This document shows, one piece after another, positions 1 through 6,330 of a stretch of 10,348 nucleotides of DNA (within the stretch, counting starts at the first letter, position 1; each line of letters starts with the position of its first letter). Origin of the DNA: Paenibacillus sp. UBA6285 (GTDB taxonomy: Bacteria > Bacillota > Bacilli > Paenibacillales > Paenibacillaceae). Position numbers and translations under genes: made by a program. Location: the NCBI GenBank assembly GCA_002438345.1, contig DJUJ01000020.1, forward strand, positions 4,018 through 14,365, written 5' to 3'. The notes beneath the pieces were generated by a model. That model did not search any database, was not told where the DNA came from, and worked only from the letters and a program-made list of their open reading frames with translations.

Positions 1-227
1 ACACGCTGGGCATCCATTCCCGTGAGGCCGCTACGCGAAGTTGTATCTTCATTCATCCCGCGATGAACAGCCTCTTTCATCACTTCATAATATTCACGCA
101 TCGTGGAAAATTCATGTTCACTGGAACGCCCAGATTCCGCGCTTTGCTCTTCGAGCATTAGTGCTCCAATCGTAAGGCCGCGTTCCTCACACAATACAGC
201 CAGCTCGCTAAGTGTTTGAAAATTCAT
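1..227 (-). CDS. sdaAA: L-serine dehydratase, iron-sulfur-dependent, alpha subunit (N-terminal part; cut by window edge)
   Basis: This is the first 75 residues of the alpha chain of the two-subunit, oxygen-sensitive [4Fe-4S] L-serine dehydratase, which deaminates L-serine to pyruvate and ammonia in the cytosol. The start reads MNFQTLSELAVLCEERGLTI and the visible part ends in SGLTGMDAQR, which resembles the S-G-L-T-G-x-D-A segment of SdaAA. The cluster-binding cysteines of the family lie further downstream, outside the window, so they cannot be checked. The ATG shares bases with the TGA of sdaAB (ATGA overlap), so the two subunits are probably translationally coupled and made in equal amounts. 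Identification rests on the N-terminus plus the sdaAB neighbour, and that pairing makes it fairly secure. Whether the rest of the gene is intact is unknown. Confidence 0.88.
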   Translation of the reverse strand, partial: MNFQTLSELAVLCEERGLTIGALMLEEQSAESGRSSEHEFSTMREYYEVMKEAVHRGMNEDTTSRSGLTGMDAQR

Positions 228-934
228 GTTAAACTTTCCTTCCCCTTCTCTTCTCGCTTACCTTCGTTTAAATTAACCAACTTTACGGATTTCACAGCAG
301 TGAGCGCTTTAAGCGCTTCAATAAGCTCCGGGGTAGCCGCTTCATCCAGCTCAAGCACCGTTAAGGCAGCACCGCTACGATTCTTACGATCCAGAGACAT
401 ATGCCCAATATTAAACTGTCCGTTACGCATCACTTCCGTAACACTCGCCAGAACACCCAAATAATCCATATGGTTAATCAGAACCGTCGGATAGATCCCC
501 GTAAGCTTCACTCCAAAACCGTCAATATCGACAATCTCAATATTCCCGCCACCAATAGATGTCCCTGTTAGCGTCAGTTTGCTTCCGGTTTCTTGTCCGA
601 TAAGATGGAGCTTAACCGTGTTGGGATGTGGAAACAAGCCCGTTCCCTGCTTAAAAGAAACTTCCATACCGGCTTCAACCGCCAGTTCTAGGGAATCTGG
701 AAGCCGATGATCGTCGGTAGTGAAATCAAGTAACCCTCCAACAATCGCTCGATCTGTGCCATGTCCCTGATAAGTTGCTGCAAAAGAACCGAAGAACGTT
801 ACTTCTGCCACACGTGGTATTTCACCCAGCACCTGCCTTGCAGCTCTCCCGATCCGGGCCGCCCCAGCGGTATGTGAGCTTGAAGGACCGACCATTGCCG
901 GACCAATAATTGAGAATACATCCTTAAAACGCAT
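224..934 (-). CDS. sdaAB: L-serine dehydratase, iron-sulfur-dependent, beta subunit
   Basis: This is the beta chain of the iron-sulfur L-serine dehydratase (L-serine to pyruvate plus ammonia), 236 residues, close to the usual family length. The N-terminus MRFKDVFSIIGPAMVGPSSSH carries the G-P-S-S-S-H-T-A-G family signature at residues 16-24. A second conserved F-P-H-P-N-T block lies at about 101-106. Residues about 150-222 form an ACT-type regulatory domain, with the N-x-x-x-M-S-L-D-R pattern near 176-183. The ATG at 934 is chosen because AGGAGG lies 7 bases upstream and the family starts here; an in-frame ATG at 964 would add ten unconserved residues. The tail after residue 222 is short and charged. 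The stop overlaps the sdaAA start by four bases. It is first in the operon, with a possible promoter at 982-1010. Confidence 0.95.
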   Translation of the reverse strand: MRFKDVFSIIGPAMVGPSSSHTAGAARIGRAARQVLGEIPRVAEVTFFGSFAATYQGHGTDRAIVGGLLDFTTDDHRLPDSLELAVEAGMEVSFKQGTGLFPHPNTVKLHLIGQETGSKLTLTGTSIGGGNIEIVDIDGFGVKLTGIYPTVLINHMDYLGVLASVTEVMRNGQFNIGHMSLDRKNRSGAALTVLELDEAATPELIEALKALTAVKSVKLVNLNEGKREEKGKESLT

Positions 935-981
935 AATAGACCTCCTGCCTGCAAGAATAGGCAATTATCGTACTCCTATAT

Positions 982-1010
982 AGTATACTGCACTAGCAGT
1001 CGGAGTTCAC
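982..1010 (-). promoter_or_regulatory. Possible promoter of sdaAB-sdaAA
   Basis: On the minus strand, TATACT (982-987) matches the sigma-A -10 hexamer in five of six positions. GTGAAC (1005-1010) lies exactly 17 bases upstream as a weak -35 element, matching in three of six. The -10 is about 50 bases before the sdaAB ATG, a plausible leader length. The poor -35 keeps confidence low. Confidence 0.35.
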
Positions 1011-1088
1011 CGTGATATTTGCTGTGATATACATATGTCTAACATTGCGTTATTTAGAGGATAGTATTTCTATTTCATGTCCTGAGTA

Positions 1089-1259
1089 TCACAAGATATC
1101 CTGAGAGTACAGCATAATTCCACCTCTATACTGCCAGCCCATTCCTTCCCAGAACCCTCTTCCTTGTTCGTTGCTTTCAATAACCATCAGATGGCACTTG
1201 GCAATGCCGGCTGCGCGAAGATTCTCAAGACAGCGAGTCACAAGCTCACAACCATTTCC
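1089..1259 (-). pseudogene. C-terminal fragment of a GNAT N-acetyltransferase
   Basis: The minus strand encodes 56 residues that read as the end of a GNAT acetyltransferase: G-N-G-C-E-L-V (remains of the acetyl-CoA binding turn), then CLENLRAAGIAKCHLMVIE, a conserved S-N-E-Q-G-x-x-F-W-E-x-x-G-W block, and the terminal L-Y-S-Q-D-I-L before TGA at 1089-1091. The first half of the fold (roughly 90 residues) is missing. In frame, an upstream TAG directly precedes the fragment and no ATG is available before the conserved part. It begins 7 bases after the stop of the DUF4269-type gene, which suggests a deletion or recombination joint there. Family assignment is by motif wording; that it is non-functional is inferred from the missing N-terminal half. 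Confidence 0.75.
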
Positions 1260-1266
1260 CTATAAA

Positions 1267-1857
1267 TCATACTTGGTCCCTCGCTTGTACAGAATGACAT
1301 AAAGCATAAAGAGCGCTCCGAGGAAGCTTTTCTAGCTCCAGCAGCGCTTCGTAAGGATCGCCCTCTAATCCCAGAGCTTTCGCAAAGGCAGGTTCTGTCT
1401 TCCATCCATTTGATTTCATCATGATGATCTGCTGACGAAAATCATCACCCATATGAGCTAAGATTTCAGCCTCAACGATCATATGCAAATAACCATTCTG
1501 CAGCTCCGTTCGCCTCGGCTGCCCAAACAGTTCTATAGGCCAGCCCCTTGCCATAAAGTTAACTTTCGTTCGAGGGATGCTTTGAACCACTCGCGATTCG
1601 CTAACAAACCCCTCCATGGCTCCAAAATATCGAACAACTAGCGCCTTAAACTCCGCAGGATCATGAACCTCACATATGATATCCAAATCGCTGCCCTCAA
1701 CTTGAATTCCAAGCGGTACTGTGCCAACCAGCAAAGGGTTATAATCCGCTAGCAAATTCATAATATCTAGTTCCTTAAGAAGGTTATAGACCTCTTTCTG
1801 AACCGCGGTTCCATGATTCAAATCATCGACATTTCGCCAATCGTTCATTTTGGACAA
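1267..1857 (-). CDS. DUF4269-type nucleotidyltransferase-like protein
   Basis: A 196-residue cytosolic protein that resembles the DUF4269 family. The visible block G-T-V-P-L-G-I-x-V-x-G-S-D-L-D-I at about residues 46-61 resembles the G-S-x-x-x-(5-12)-D-x-D active-site pattern of nucleotidyltransferase-fold proteins, but its substrate is not known. The C-terminal part has E-P-A-F-A and L-G-L-x-G-D-P-Y-x-A-L-L (about 155-173), which I recall as conserved in this family. The start is a TTG at 1857: GGAGG lies 5 bases upstream of it, whereas the in-frame ATG at 1848 is 14 bases from that site. The gene sits between a truncated GNAT gene downstream and a truncated dehydrogenase upstream on the other strand, so the locus seems to have been rearranged around it. 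No partner suggests a function. Confidence 0.75.
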   Translation of the reverse strand: MSKMNDWRNVDDLNHGTAVQKEVYNLLKELDIMNLLADYNPLLVGTVPLGIQVEGSDLDIICEVHDPAEFKALVVRYFGAMEGFVSESRVVQSIPRTKVNFMARGWPIELFGQPRRTELQNGYLHMIVEAEILAHMGDDFRQQIIMMKSNGWKTEPAFAKALGLEGDPYEALLELEKLPRSALYALCHSVQARDQV

Positions 1858-1954
1858 GCACCCCTCCGACTAGGTTATAAGCGCATATGTATGTATAGAA
1901 GACAGCGCACGCTTTTCTGGGCGTATGCATAGAAATATACGGAAGATAGAAGGC

Positions 1955-2191
1955 AAGGAGGAGTGTATTAGAAAAATGAATCCCACCTACCCCTATTATG
2001 GGGAACGAACAGGATGTAAGGAGCCGCCTATTACTTTCCCCACACAGCAGCAAAACCGCAAGGCAGGTCTAGAAAGTCTGATGAATCCCCGCCGATCTGT
2101 ATTCATGTCAACGGTGAAGACATGGGTACAAGCTGACACACAACACACCTCGAGAGGAATGTATACCTATGAACAAGATACCCGATTATGA
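1955..2191 (+). pseudogene. N-terminal remnant of a YhxC/YhxD-type short-chain dehydrogenase
   Basis: A ribosome binding site (AAGGAGGAG, 1955-1963) precedes an ATG at 1976, and the first 40 codons read like the N-terminal extension of Bacillus YhxC/GSP39-type short-chain dehydrogenases. The recognisable parts are P-I-T-F-P-T-Q-Q-Q-N-R-K-A-G-L-E-S-L-M-N-P-R (residues 18-39), matching the family pattern P-x-Q-x-Q-x-x-x-P-G-x-E-x-x-M-x-P-R. After about 2095 the similarity stops. The G-K-x-A-x-I-T-G-G-x-x-G-I-G nucleotide-binding motif that should follow is absent in all three plus frames before 2191. The open frame runs 31 further unconserved residues and overlaps the start of the next gene by 23 bases. 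The binding site is also rather far from the ATG (12 bases). I take this as a decayed gene cut by deletion; a genuine short peptide is unlikely. Confidence 0.6.
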
Positions 2192-2624
2192 TATTCCTTC
2201 TATCCGTTTAACAAGTGGCATGTACGCATTAACAAAATTAGCCTGCGCAGGGCTAACATACGTTCTTATCTCCTTACTTATGCTTGGATTTCCACAAAAT
2301 AATGGCGTACCCGAAGGTTGGCCCCTGTCGGTTCCTTATGCCATTTATGCTTATGGGTTGCCGGCGGCATTAGTAGCAGATGTTCTGCTGCGTATTCTGC
2401 GCACCACATCCCCTGTCGTTTCCCTTGTTGTATACGTAGCCGCAGGGTTCGGTGCTGGTCTATGGCTGGCAGCGGAACAAGGTGCAGAGCTTCTGCTATG
2501 GGGTCTAGGTGGAATTCTAGGACTACTACTGCTGCGAGTTACGCAACTAGGCGTGGAACGATCCCCTCTGTTACTGCCTGTGTTTGCACTATTTCTGCCA
2601 CTACTCTGCTTACTGCTGTTATAA
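2169..2624 (+). CDS. Multi-pass membrane protein of unknown function
   Basis: I do not recognise this 151-residue protein. After a polar start (MNKIPDYDIPSIRLTSG) it is almost entirely hydrophobic, with about five likely membrane helices at roughly residues 20-40, 54-77, 82-102, 106-123 and 133-151. The last of these is a leucine-rich helix running to the stop. There are few charged residues and no visible catalytic motif. An AGAGGA ribosome binding site 10 bases before the ATG supports translation. It is convergent with nnr, with only 7 bases between the two stops and no terminator hairpin between them. The helices and clean start make it a likely real gene. A role cannot be inferred from the neighbours, which are unrelated enzymes and gene remnants. 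Confidence 0.7.
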   Translation: MNKIPDYDIPSIRLTSGMYALTKLACAGLTYVLISLLMLGFPQNNGVPEGWPLSVPYAIYAYGLPAALVADVLLRILRTTSPVVSLVVYVAAGFGAGLWLAAEQGAELLLWGLGGILGLLLLRVTQLGVERSPLLLPVFALFLPLLCLLLL

Positions 2625-2631
2625 ATAGTAC

Positions 2632-4281
2632 TCAGAGTGCTTCAATGATATCGCCTGCAATGATGGCCGTCTGATTATTCCGCTGACGGGCTGCCCTCTC
2701 CCCTGCTAATCCGTGCAGGTATGCACCAAAAGTTGCTGCCTGCGCAGCATTAAGCCCCTGAGCCAGCAGGCTGGAAATCATGCCCGTTAGCACATCACCG
2801 GCTCCACCAGTGCCCATACCGGGATGGCCTGTGGTGTTTACATAAGCTTGCCCTTCAGGTGTTGCTATAACCGTATGCGCTCCTTTTAATACGAGCGTAA
2901 CCCCTTGCTCTTTCGCATAGCTCAAGGCCAGACCGATTCGGTCCCGTTGCACCTCAGCCGTTGTTATGCTGGCAAGCCGGGCCATCTCACCTGGATGAGG
3001 TGTCAGAATCACGGGATGGCGTCTACTTGCCCAGCCCTTGTAATCAGCCTCAGCTAATATATTCAAGGCATCCGCATCGATGACCAGAGGACAATCCGTT
3101 CCTTCCCAAAGATTGCGAAGCCATTCTGTATCGGCCTTGAAGCGACCAAGACCAGGACCAACGGCAAGAACATCTCGGTCAGTGCCTAGCTTCAGTAGTT
3201 CGGAAATAGTCTTTGCATTCCATGTTCCATCTTCATTGCCACCAACATCGGCTAGCATCAATTCAGGAGCAGAACCGATGATAAAGGGCAGCAGCTTCTG
3301 AGGAAGCGCCCATGTCACCAATCCGCAACCTGCCCGGAGCGCAGCACGGGCAGAGAGCAGTCCGGCACCGCTCATCCGTAAGGTGCCAGCGGCAAGAAGT
3401 ACATGCCCATATGTACCCTTATGGCCTTCAGGCGAACGCCGACGGGCCAGATCAACGCCCAGATGGGCATGCAGCACTTCCGGTGTCAGCAGGTGAACCT
3501 GCACACCGCTTTCAGGGGCCAGAGAAGTCGGAATGCCGATGGCCCGGACCTTCACATGCCCCGCTGCGCTTGCGCCGGGGTATTGCAGGAGGCCTCGCTT
3601 GAGAAACGCGAGGCAAACCGTCACCGACGCATGAATGCAAGGCTCATGCGTCTCCCCTGTGTCCGCGTTCAGACCACTCGGGATGTCCGCGGACACGATC
3701 ACTTTGCCGCTGCTATTCGCTGCGGCAATCAGCTCCGCATAGGCGCCGCGCGGGGCTCCCGCGGCGCCGGTGCCGAGCAGCGCATCCAAGATGCCGCTGC
3801 ACTCGGCAAGGTCCAGCCGGTCCCTGCCGTATACCACGGCAGGCAGGCCCATGGCTGCAGCCGCATCGCGCTGCAGGGCGGCCTCGCCGGAGAGCGACTC
3901 CGGCGGCACCGCATAGACGAGCGTGACAGCGATGCCCGTCTCGCGAAGGTACCGTGCGGCGGCGAGGCCATCGCCGCCGTTGTTGCCTTTGCCGACGAGG
4001 ATGAACCATCGCTCGGCGGCGGCATTGTCCAGGGTCAGCGCATGATCTGCGCTGACCTGAAATGCCGCGCCATTCCCATCCAGCGCGGCATCCTTCAGCC
4101 CGGCGTCTTCCCATTCGGCTGCATTCCTGCAACCCTCTCTACCTCTCCGCCGGCACAGCGCGATGATCTCCTGTGCAATGACTCTCCCCGCGTTCTCCAT
4201 CAGCGCAATGGCTGGGATCCCCAGCCGCTGGATCGTTTCACTATCCAGATGCCGCATTTGCTCAGCAGTTACCAGAAACAT
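2632..4281 (-). CDS. nnr: Bifunctional NAD(P)H-hydrate repair enzyme (epimerase and ADP/ATP-dependent dehydratase)
   Basis: This cytosolic metabolite-repair enzyme interconverts the R and S forms of damaged NAD(P)HX and dehydrates the S form back to NAD(P)H using ADP (bacterial type). It has 549 residues in two domains. Residues 1 to about 250 are the YjeF_N epimerase domain, with M-E-N-A-G at 28-32, G-K-G-N-N-G-G-D-G at 97-105 and D-I-P-S-G-L at 199-204. Residues about 270-549 are the ribokinase-like dehydratase domain, with G-H-K-G-T-Y-G at 286-292, T-P-H-P-G-E at 427-432 and G-T-G-G-A-G-D at 490-496, where D496 is the expected catalytic base. About 40 variable residues (about 45-90) sit between the first helix and the phosphate loop and look like an insertion. 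The ATG follows GAGGGG by 7 bases. The 3500-4100 portion is clearly more GC-rich than the rest. Confidence 0.95.
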   Translation of the reverse strand: MFLVTAEQMRHLDSETIQRLGIPAIALMENAGRVIAQEIIALCRRRGREGCRNAAEWEDAGLKDAALDGNGAAFQVSADHALTLDNAAAERWFILVGKGNNGGDGLAAARYLRETGIAVTLVYAVPPESLSGEAALQRDAAAAMGLPAVVYGRDRLDLAECSGILDALLGTGAAGAPRGAYAELIAAANSSGKVIVSADIPSGLNADTGETHEPCIHASVTVCLAFLKRGLLQYPGASAAGHVKVRAIGIPTSLAPESGVQVHLLTPEVLHAHLGVDLARRRSPEGHKGTYGHVLLAAGTLRMSGAGLLSARAALRAGCGLVTWALPQKLLPFIIGSAPELMLADVGGNEDGTWNAKTISELLKLGTDRDVLAVGPGLGRFKADTEWLRNLWEGTDCPLVIDADALNILAEADYKGWASRRHPVILTPHPGEMARLASITTAEVQRDRIGLALSYAKEQGVTLVLKGAHTVIATPEGQAYVNTTGHPGMGTGGAGDVLTGMISSLLAQGLNAAQAATFGAYLHGLAGERAARQRNNQTAIIAGDIIEAL

Positions 4282-4369
4282 GATTTGGCCCCTCTCGGCT
4301 TCTACTCAAAAGTCCAGCATCTCTTCATGACCTAGCCTTCCACAACGTCTCAAAGCATCTCGAATATGC

Positions 4370-4395
4370 TTGATTTAGCGCAAGCTAAATATCAA
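4370..4395. other. GCAA-capped hairpin at the end of the NmrA-like gene
   Basis: ATTTAGC and GCTAAAT (4373-4390) form a perfect 7-base stem around a GCAA tetraloop. TTG and CAA extend it to ten pairs across a two-base bulge. It contains the TGA stop of the gene to its right and lies between that gene and nnr. Neither strand has a T-run after the stem, so it is not a standard intrinsic terminator. A partial attenuator, or mRNA 3'-end protection, is possible. Confidence 0.4.
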
Positions 4396-5024
4396 TAAGC
4401 TACAGTAAATCTCGCCCGGCTAAAATTCCCTTCCTCCAGCTCGTCCACCATAGCTACAGCAAAATCCTCCACACTGATCATGCTTTCGCCATTCTCATCA
4501 AGAATAAGACGGTCCAATCCAATACGGAATTGACCTGTACGTCGACCTGACTGAACTACCGCAGCAGGACTGGCATACGTATAGTCCAGTTCTGTGTTTT
4601 TGTAGATTTCATAAGCTTGCGCATGTGCTTCTACCAGTGGTCTAATCTCGGCTGGAAAATCCGGCGCATCCATCAACAGCTCTCCAGTTTCAGTCTTCAA
4701 ACTGCCTGCACCACCAACAACTAACAGTCGATTGAGCCCTGCCACCTGCATGCCCTCCACCAACGCTTTTGCCGCTGTAATCAGATCCTTCTCGTGGCCA
4801 GCTTCCGGCCCGTAAGCACTGATTACCTCTTCATGTCCACTGACCGCAGCAGCTACTGAAGCAGGATCAAGAATATCCACCGTTGTGATGTGTAGACGTT
4901 CATGTTCAAGGGTCACTGACTCCGGATTGCGCACCGCAGCTGTTACCTCGTGTTTTCTTTTTAACGCCTCCTGTACAATCGCCTTTCCAATCGTTCCTGA
5001 TGCACCCAATACTACAACATCCAT
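4392..5024 (-). CDS. NmrA-like NAD(P)-binding Rossmann-fold protein (NADH-flavin reductase type)
   Basis: A 210-residue atypical short-chain dehydrogenase/NAD(P)H-binding protein. The N-terminus MDVVVLGASGTIGKAIVQEA holds the dinucleotide-binding motif G-x-x-G-x-x-G at residues 7-13. It is followed by an A-A-V-R-N-P segment (about 29-34) typical of NADP-preferring members, then L-L-V-V-G-G-A-G-S-L (about 102-111) and Y-T-Y-A-S-P-A (about 148-154). The family includes reductases and redox sensors such as Bacillus YwnB-like proteins; the substrate is not predictable. The ATG at 5024 is preferred because AGTGAGGA lies 7 bases before it and the Rossmann strand starts there. An in-frame ATG at 5060 would add 12 unconserved residues. 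No operon partner is evident: nnr lies 110 bases downstream and the upstream acetyltransferase gene has its own terminator. Confidence 0.85.
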   Translation of the reverse strand: MDVVVLGASGTIGKAIVQEALKRKHEVTAAVRNPESVTLEHERLHITTVDILDPASVAAAVSGHEEVISAYGPEAGHEKDLITAAKALVEGMQVAGLNRLLVVGGAGSLKTETGELLMDAPDFPAEIRPLVEAHAQAYEIYKNTELDYTYASPAAVVQSGRRTGQFRIGLDRLILDENGESMISVEDFAVAMVDELEEGNFSRARFTVAY

Positions 5025-5186
5025 CTTTTTTTCCTCACTTTGTCCGGGTAAGGCCATCATACGACCTTCCTAATTAATTTATATTTTTAATACTCGCCTC
5101 AATAGCTTTTCCCTTACAACCTTTAAACATTATTTATCCCATGAGGTCCCATTGAAATCAGATCCCCAGCAATTAGCTTCCAGACG

Positions 5187-5211
5187 AAAAACCCCTTACC
5201 AATACAAGGGG
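5187..5211 (-). terminator. Intrinsic terminator after the GNAT gene
   Basis: On the minus strand the stem CCCCTT (5206-5211) pairs with AAGGGG (5192-5197) around an 8-base loop and is followed at once by five T residues (5187-5191). It lies 31 bases after the stop of the acetyltransferase gene and separates that gene from the NmrA-like gene. Confidence 0.85.
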
Positions 5212-5242
5212 CACTCTCCCTACTAAGCAGCATGTACTCGGA

Positions 5243-5656
5243 TTATCGACGCAAAAACATTCCCTGAGAACGTGGCATAACCGATTCAAAGCCATATTGT
5301 GCATACAATTTCGAGGCTTCCCCATCTGCAATCAGACTTACATAAGCTTTATCCGGTACAGTATTAAGGAACTCCCTGATTTCACGCATGATCATTTTTC
5401 CTAAACCGCGGCCCTGATGTGAAGGCTTTACTGCGATATCCGTGACCTGAAAAAAGCATCCCCCATCACCAATCACCCTGCCCATCCCGATTAAGGTATT
5501 CTCCTCATACAAAGTTACCGCAAAAATAGAACGAGGCAGCCCTATCGCAGCACCTTCCGCGCTCAATTCACTCAACCCAGCTTCTTTTCTCAGCGCTAAA
5601 TACTGTTCCACTGAAGGACATTCATGGCGTATATCCAGCTTTCCTGTCATCCCCAT
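5243..5656 (-). CDS. GNAT family N-acetyltransferase
   Basis: A compact 137-residue cytosolic acetyltransferase of the GNAT fold. Residues about 45-63 form the central strands (I-F-A-V-T, then I-G-M-G-R-V-I-G-D). Residues 69-77 form strand 4 (F-Q-V-T-D-I-A-V-K). The acetyl-CoA pyrophosphate loop H-Q-G-R-G-L-G-K is at 80-87, and Y-x-x-Y-G-F at 118-123 is the usual C-terminal block. The length fits small family members. AGGAGG lies 8 bases before the ATG at 5656; an in-frame ATG two codons on is less well spaced. The acceptor substrate cannot be told from the sequence. It appears monocistronic, with a terminator at 5187-5211 and a divergent membrane-protein gene upstream. It is not the parent of the fragment at 1089-1259, because the C-terminal wording differs. 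Confidence 0.9.
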   Translation of the reverse strand: MGMTGKLDIRHECPSVEQYLALRKEAGLSELSAEGAAIGLPRSIFAVTLYEENTLIGMGRVIGDGGCFFQVTDIAVKPSHQGRGLGKMIMREIREFLNTVPDKAYVSLIADGEASKLYAQYGFESVMPRSQGMFLRR

Positions 5657-5770
5657 ACCGCTCTCCTCCTAGCTTCTTACAATAAACTAAGCTTAGCACC
5701 GTTCAGCCTTGCTGTTCCAACTATATACGACTGTATGGTGCACAGGCAAGACTCACCGGCTTCGTTGGTT

Positions 5771-5796
5771 TGAAATGATCTATTTGTCATTACGTA
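5771..5796 (+). promoter_or_regulatory. Weak ECF-sigma-like promoter motif
   Basis: TGAAAT (5771-5776), 16 bases, then CGTA (5793-5796) resembles the TGAAAC-N16-CGTA layout of sigma-W-type promoters in Bacillus, with one mismatch. It lies about 115 bases before the plus-strand membrane-protein gene, and membrane-stress genes are typical targets. A chance match is quite possible in this AT-rich stretch. Confidence 0.25.
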
Positions 5797-5912
5797 AAAA
5801 TAAAGCAAGCAAACACATCCACCATAGTGGGAAGTATTATATTCTTGAATCCTATTACTAACTGTGTGGAATAGTATCTATAACAATATTCTAAAAAGGT
5901 TGGTGAAGCATA

Positions 5913-6221
5913 ATGTCTCCTGTAGCAAAGCTATTTAAATGGGGAACGTGTGTGTATGAAGCTTTTCTGGCTCTGCCTGTCATCGGCGGTCTCTTTATTA
6001 TAGCTAATGGTTGGGTCCCTCTTGCCATTGCCTTTTTGCTCCACGCTGTAGCCATTGTTATCCTGCAAAGAGAGCGGAAGCCCATCGTAGGGAACGTTCT
6101 AGGCATTCTCACCTCGATTTTAGCGTTTATCCCTATCGTAGGTTGGGTCATGCATGGCATCACTGCACTCGTACTGCTGTTTGAAGGGATTTCCTCTTCT
6201 CGTCAGGCTCCTCGTTATTAG
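5913..6221 (+). CDS. Small multi-pass membrane protein
   Basis: I do not recognise a named family for this 102-residue protein. It has a short cytosolic-looking start (MSPVAKLFKWGT) and three or four hydrophobic segments at about residues 16-32, 34-51 and 58-90. A charged Q-R-E-R-K-P turn at 52-57 separates the last two, and the tail is polar. Glycines and prolines recur within the helices (P-V-I-G-G, F-I-P-I-V-G-W). A purine-rich GGTTGGTG ribosome binding site lies 7 bases upstream of the ATG. It is divergent from the acetyltransferase gene and ends at a strong hairpin (6248-6275). It may be a stress-related membrane protein, given the possible ECF promoter, but that is only a guess. Confidence 0.7.
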   Translation: MSPVAKLFKWGTCVYEAFLALPVIGGLFIIANGWVPLAIAFLLHAVAIVILQRERKPIVGNVLGILTSILAFIPIVGWVMHGITALVLLFEGISSSRQAPRY

Positions 6222-6241
6222 AAAGAGCACATGAATCGACA

Positions 6242-6276
6242 GAAAAATAACCCGCTCCTATCCAGGAGTGGGTTAA
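6242..6276. terminator. Bidirectional intrinsic terminator
   Basis: TAACCCGCTCCT (6248-6259) pairs with AGGAGTGGGTTA (6264-6275) around a four-base loop: 12 pairs with one G-T. On the minus strand the stem is followed by a run of five T residues (6243-6247), giving a strong end for the yezD/sulfate locus. On the plus strand the following AATTAGCGTTTATCC is a poorer T-tract but could still end the membrane-protein gene. Confidence 0.85.
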
Positions 6277-6330
6277 TTAGCGTTTATCCTCAAATATGAT
6301 TTATACCTTTATGATCGCCTAGAGATTGTA

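Noticed and set aside
216..464. Plus-strand serine-rich frame of 82 codons
   Set aside because: It is antisense to the ACT domain of sdaAB and has no support.
1823..2053. Minus-strand frame of 76 codons upstream of the DUF4269-type gene
   Set aside because: It overlaps the TTG start region of the DUF4269-type gene and lies antisense to the recognisable dehydrogenase remnant, with no motif of its own.
3403..4335. Long plus-strand open frame of 310 codons opposite nnr
   Set aside because: It lies entirely antisense to the well-supported nnr gene, reads as arginine/alanine-rich low-meaning sequence, and exists because the GC-rich codons of nnr lack stops on the other strand.
5891..6163. Minus-strand frame opposite the small membrane protein
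   Set aside because: The composition is not protein-like, and the plus-strand frame has the helices, ribosome binding site and terminator.
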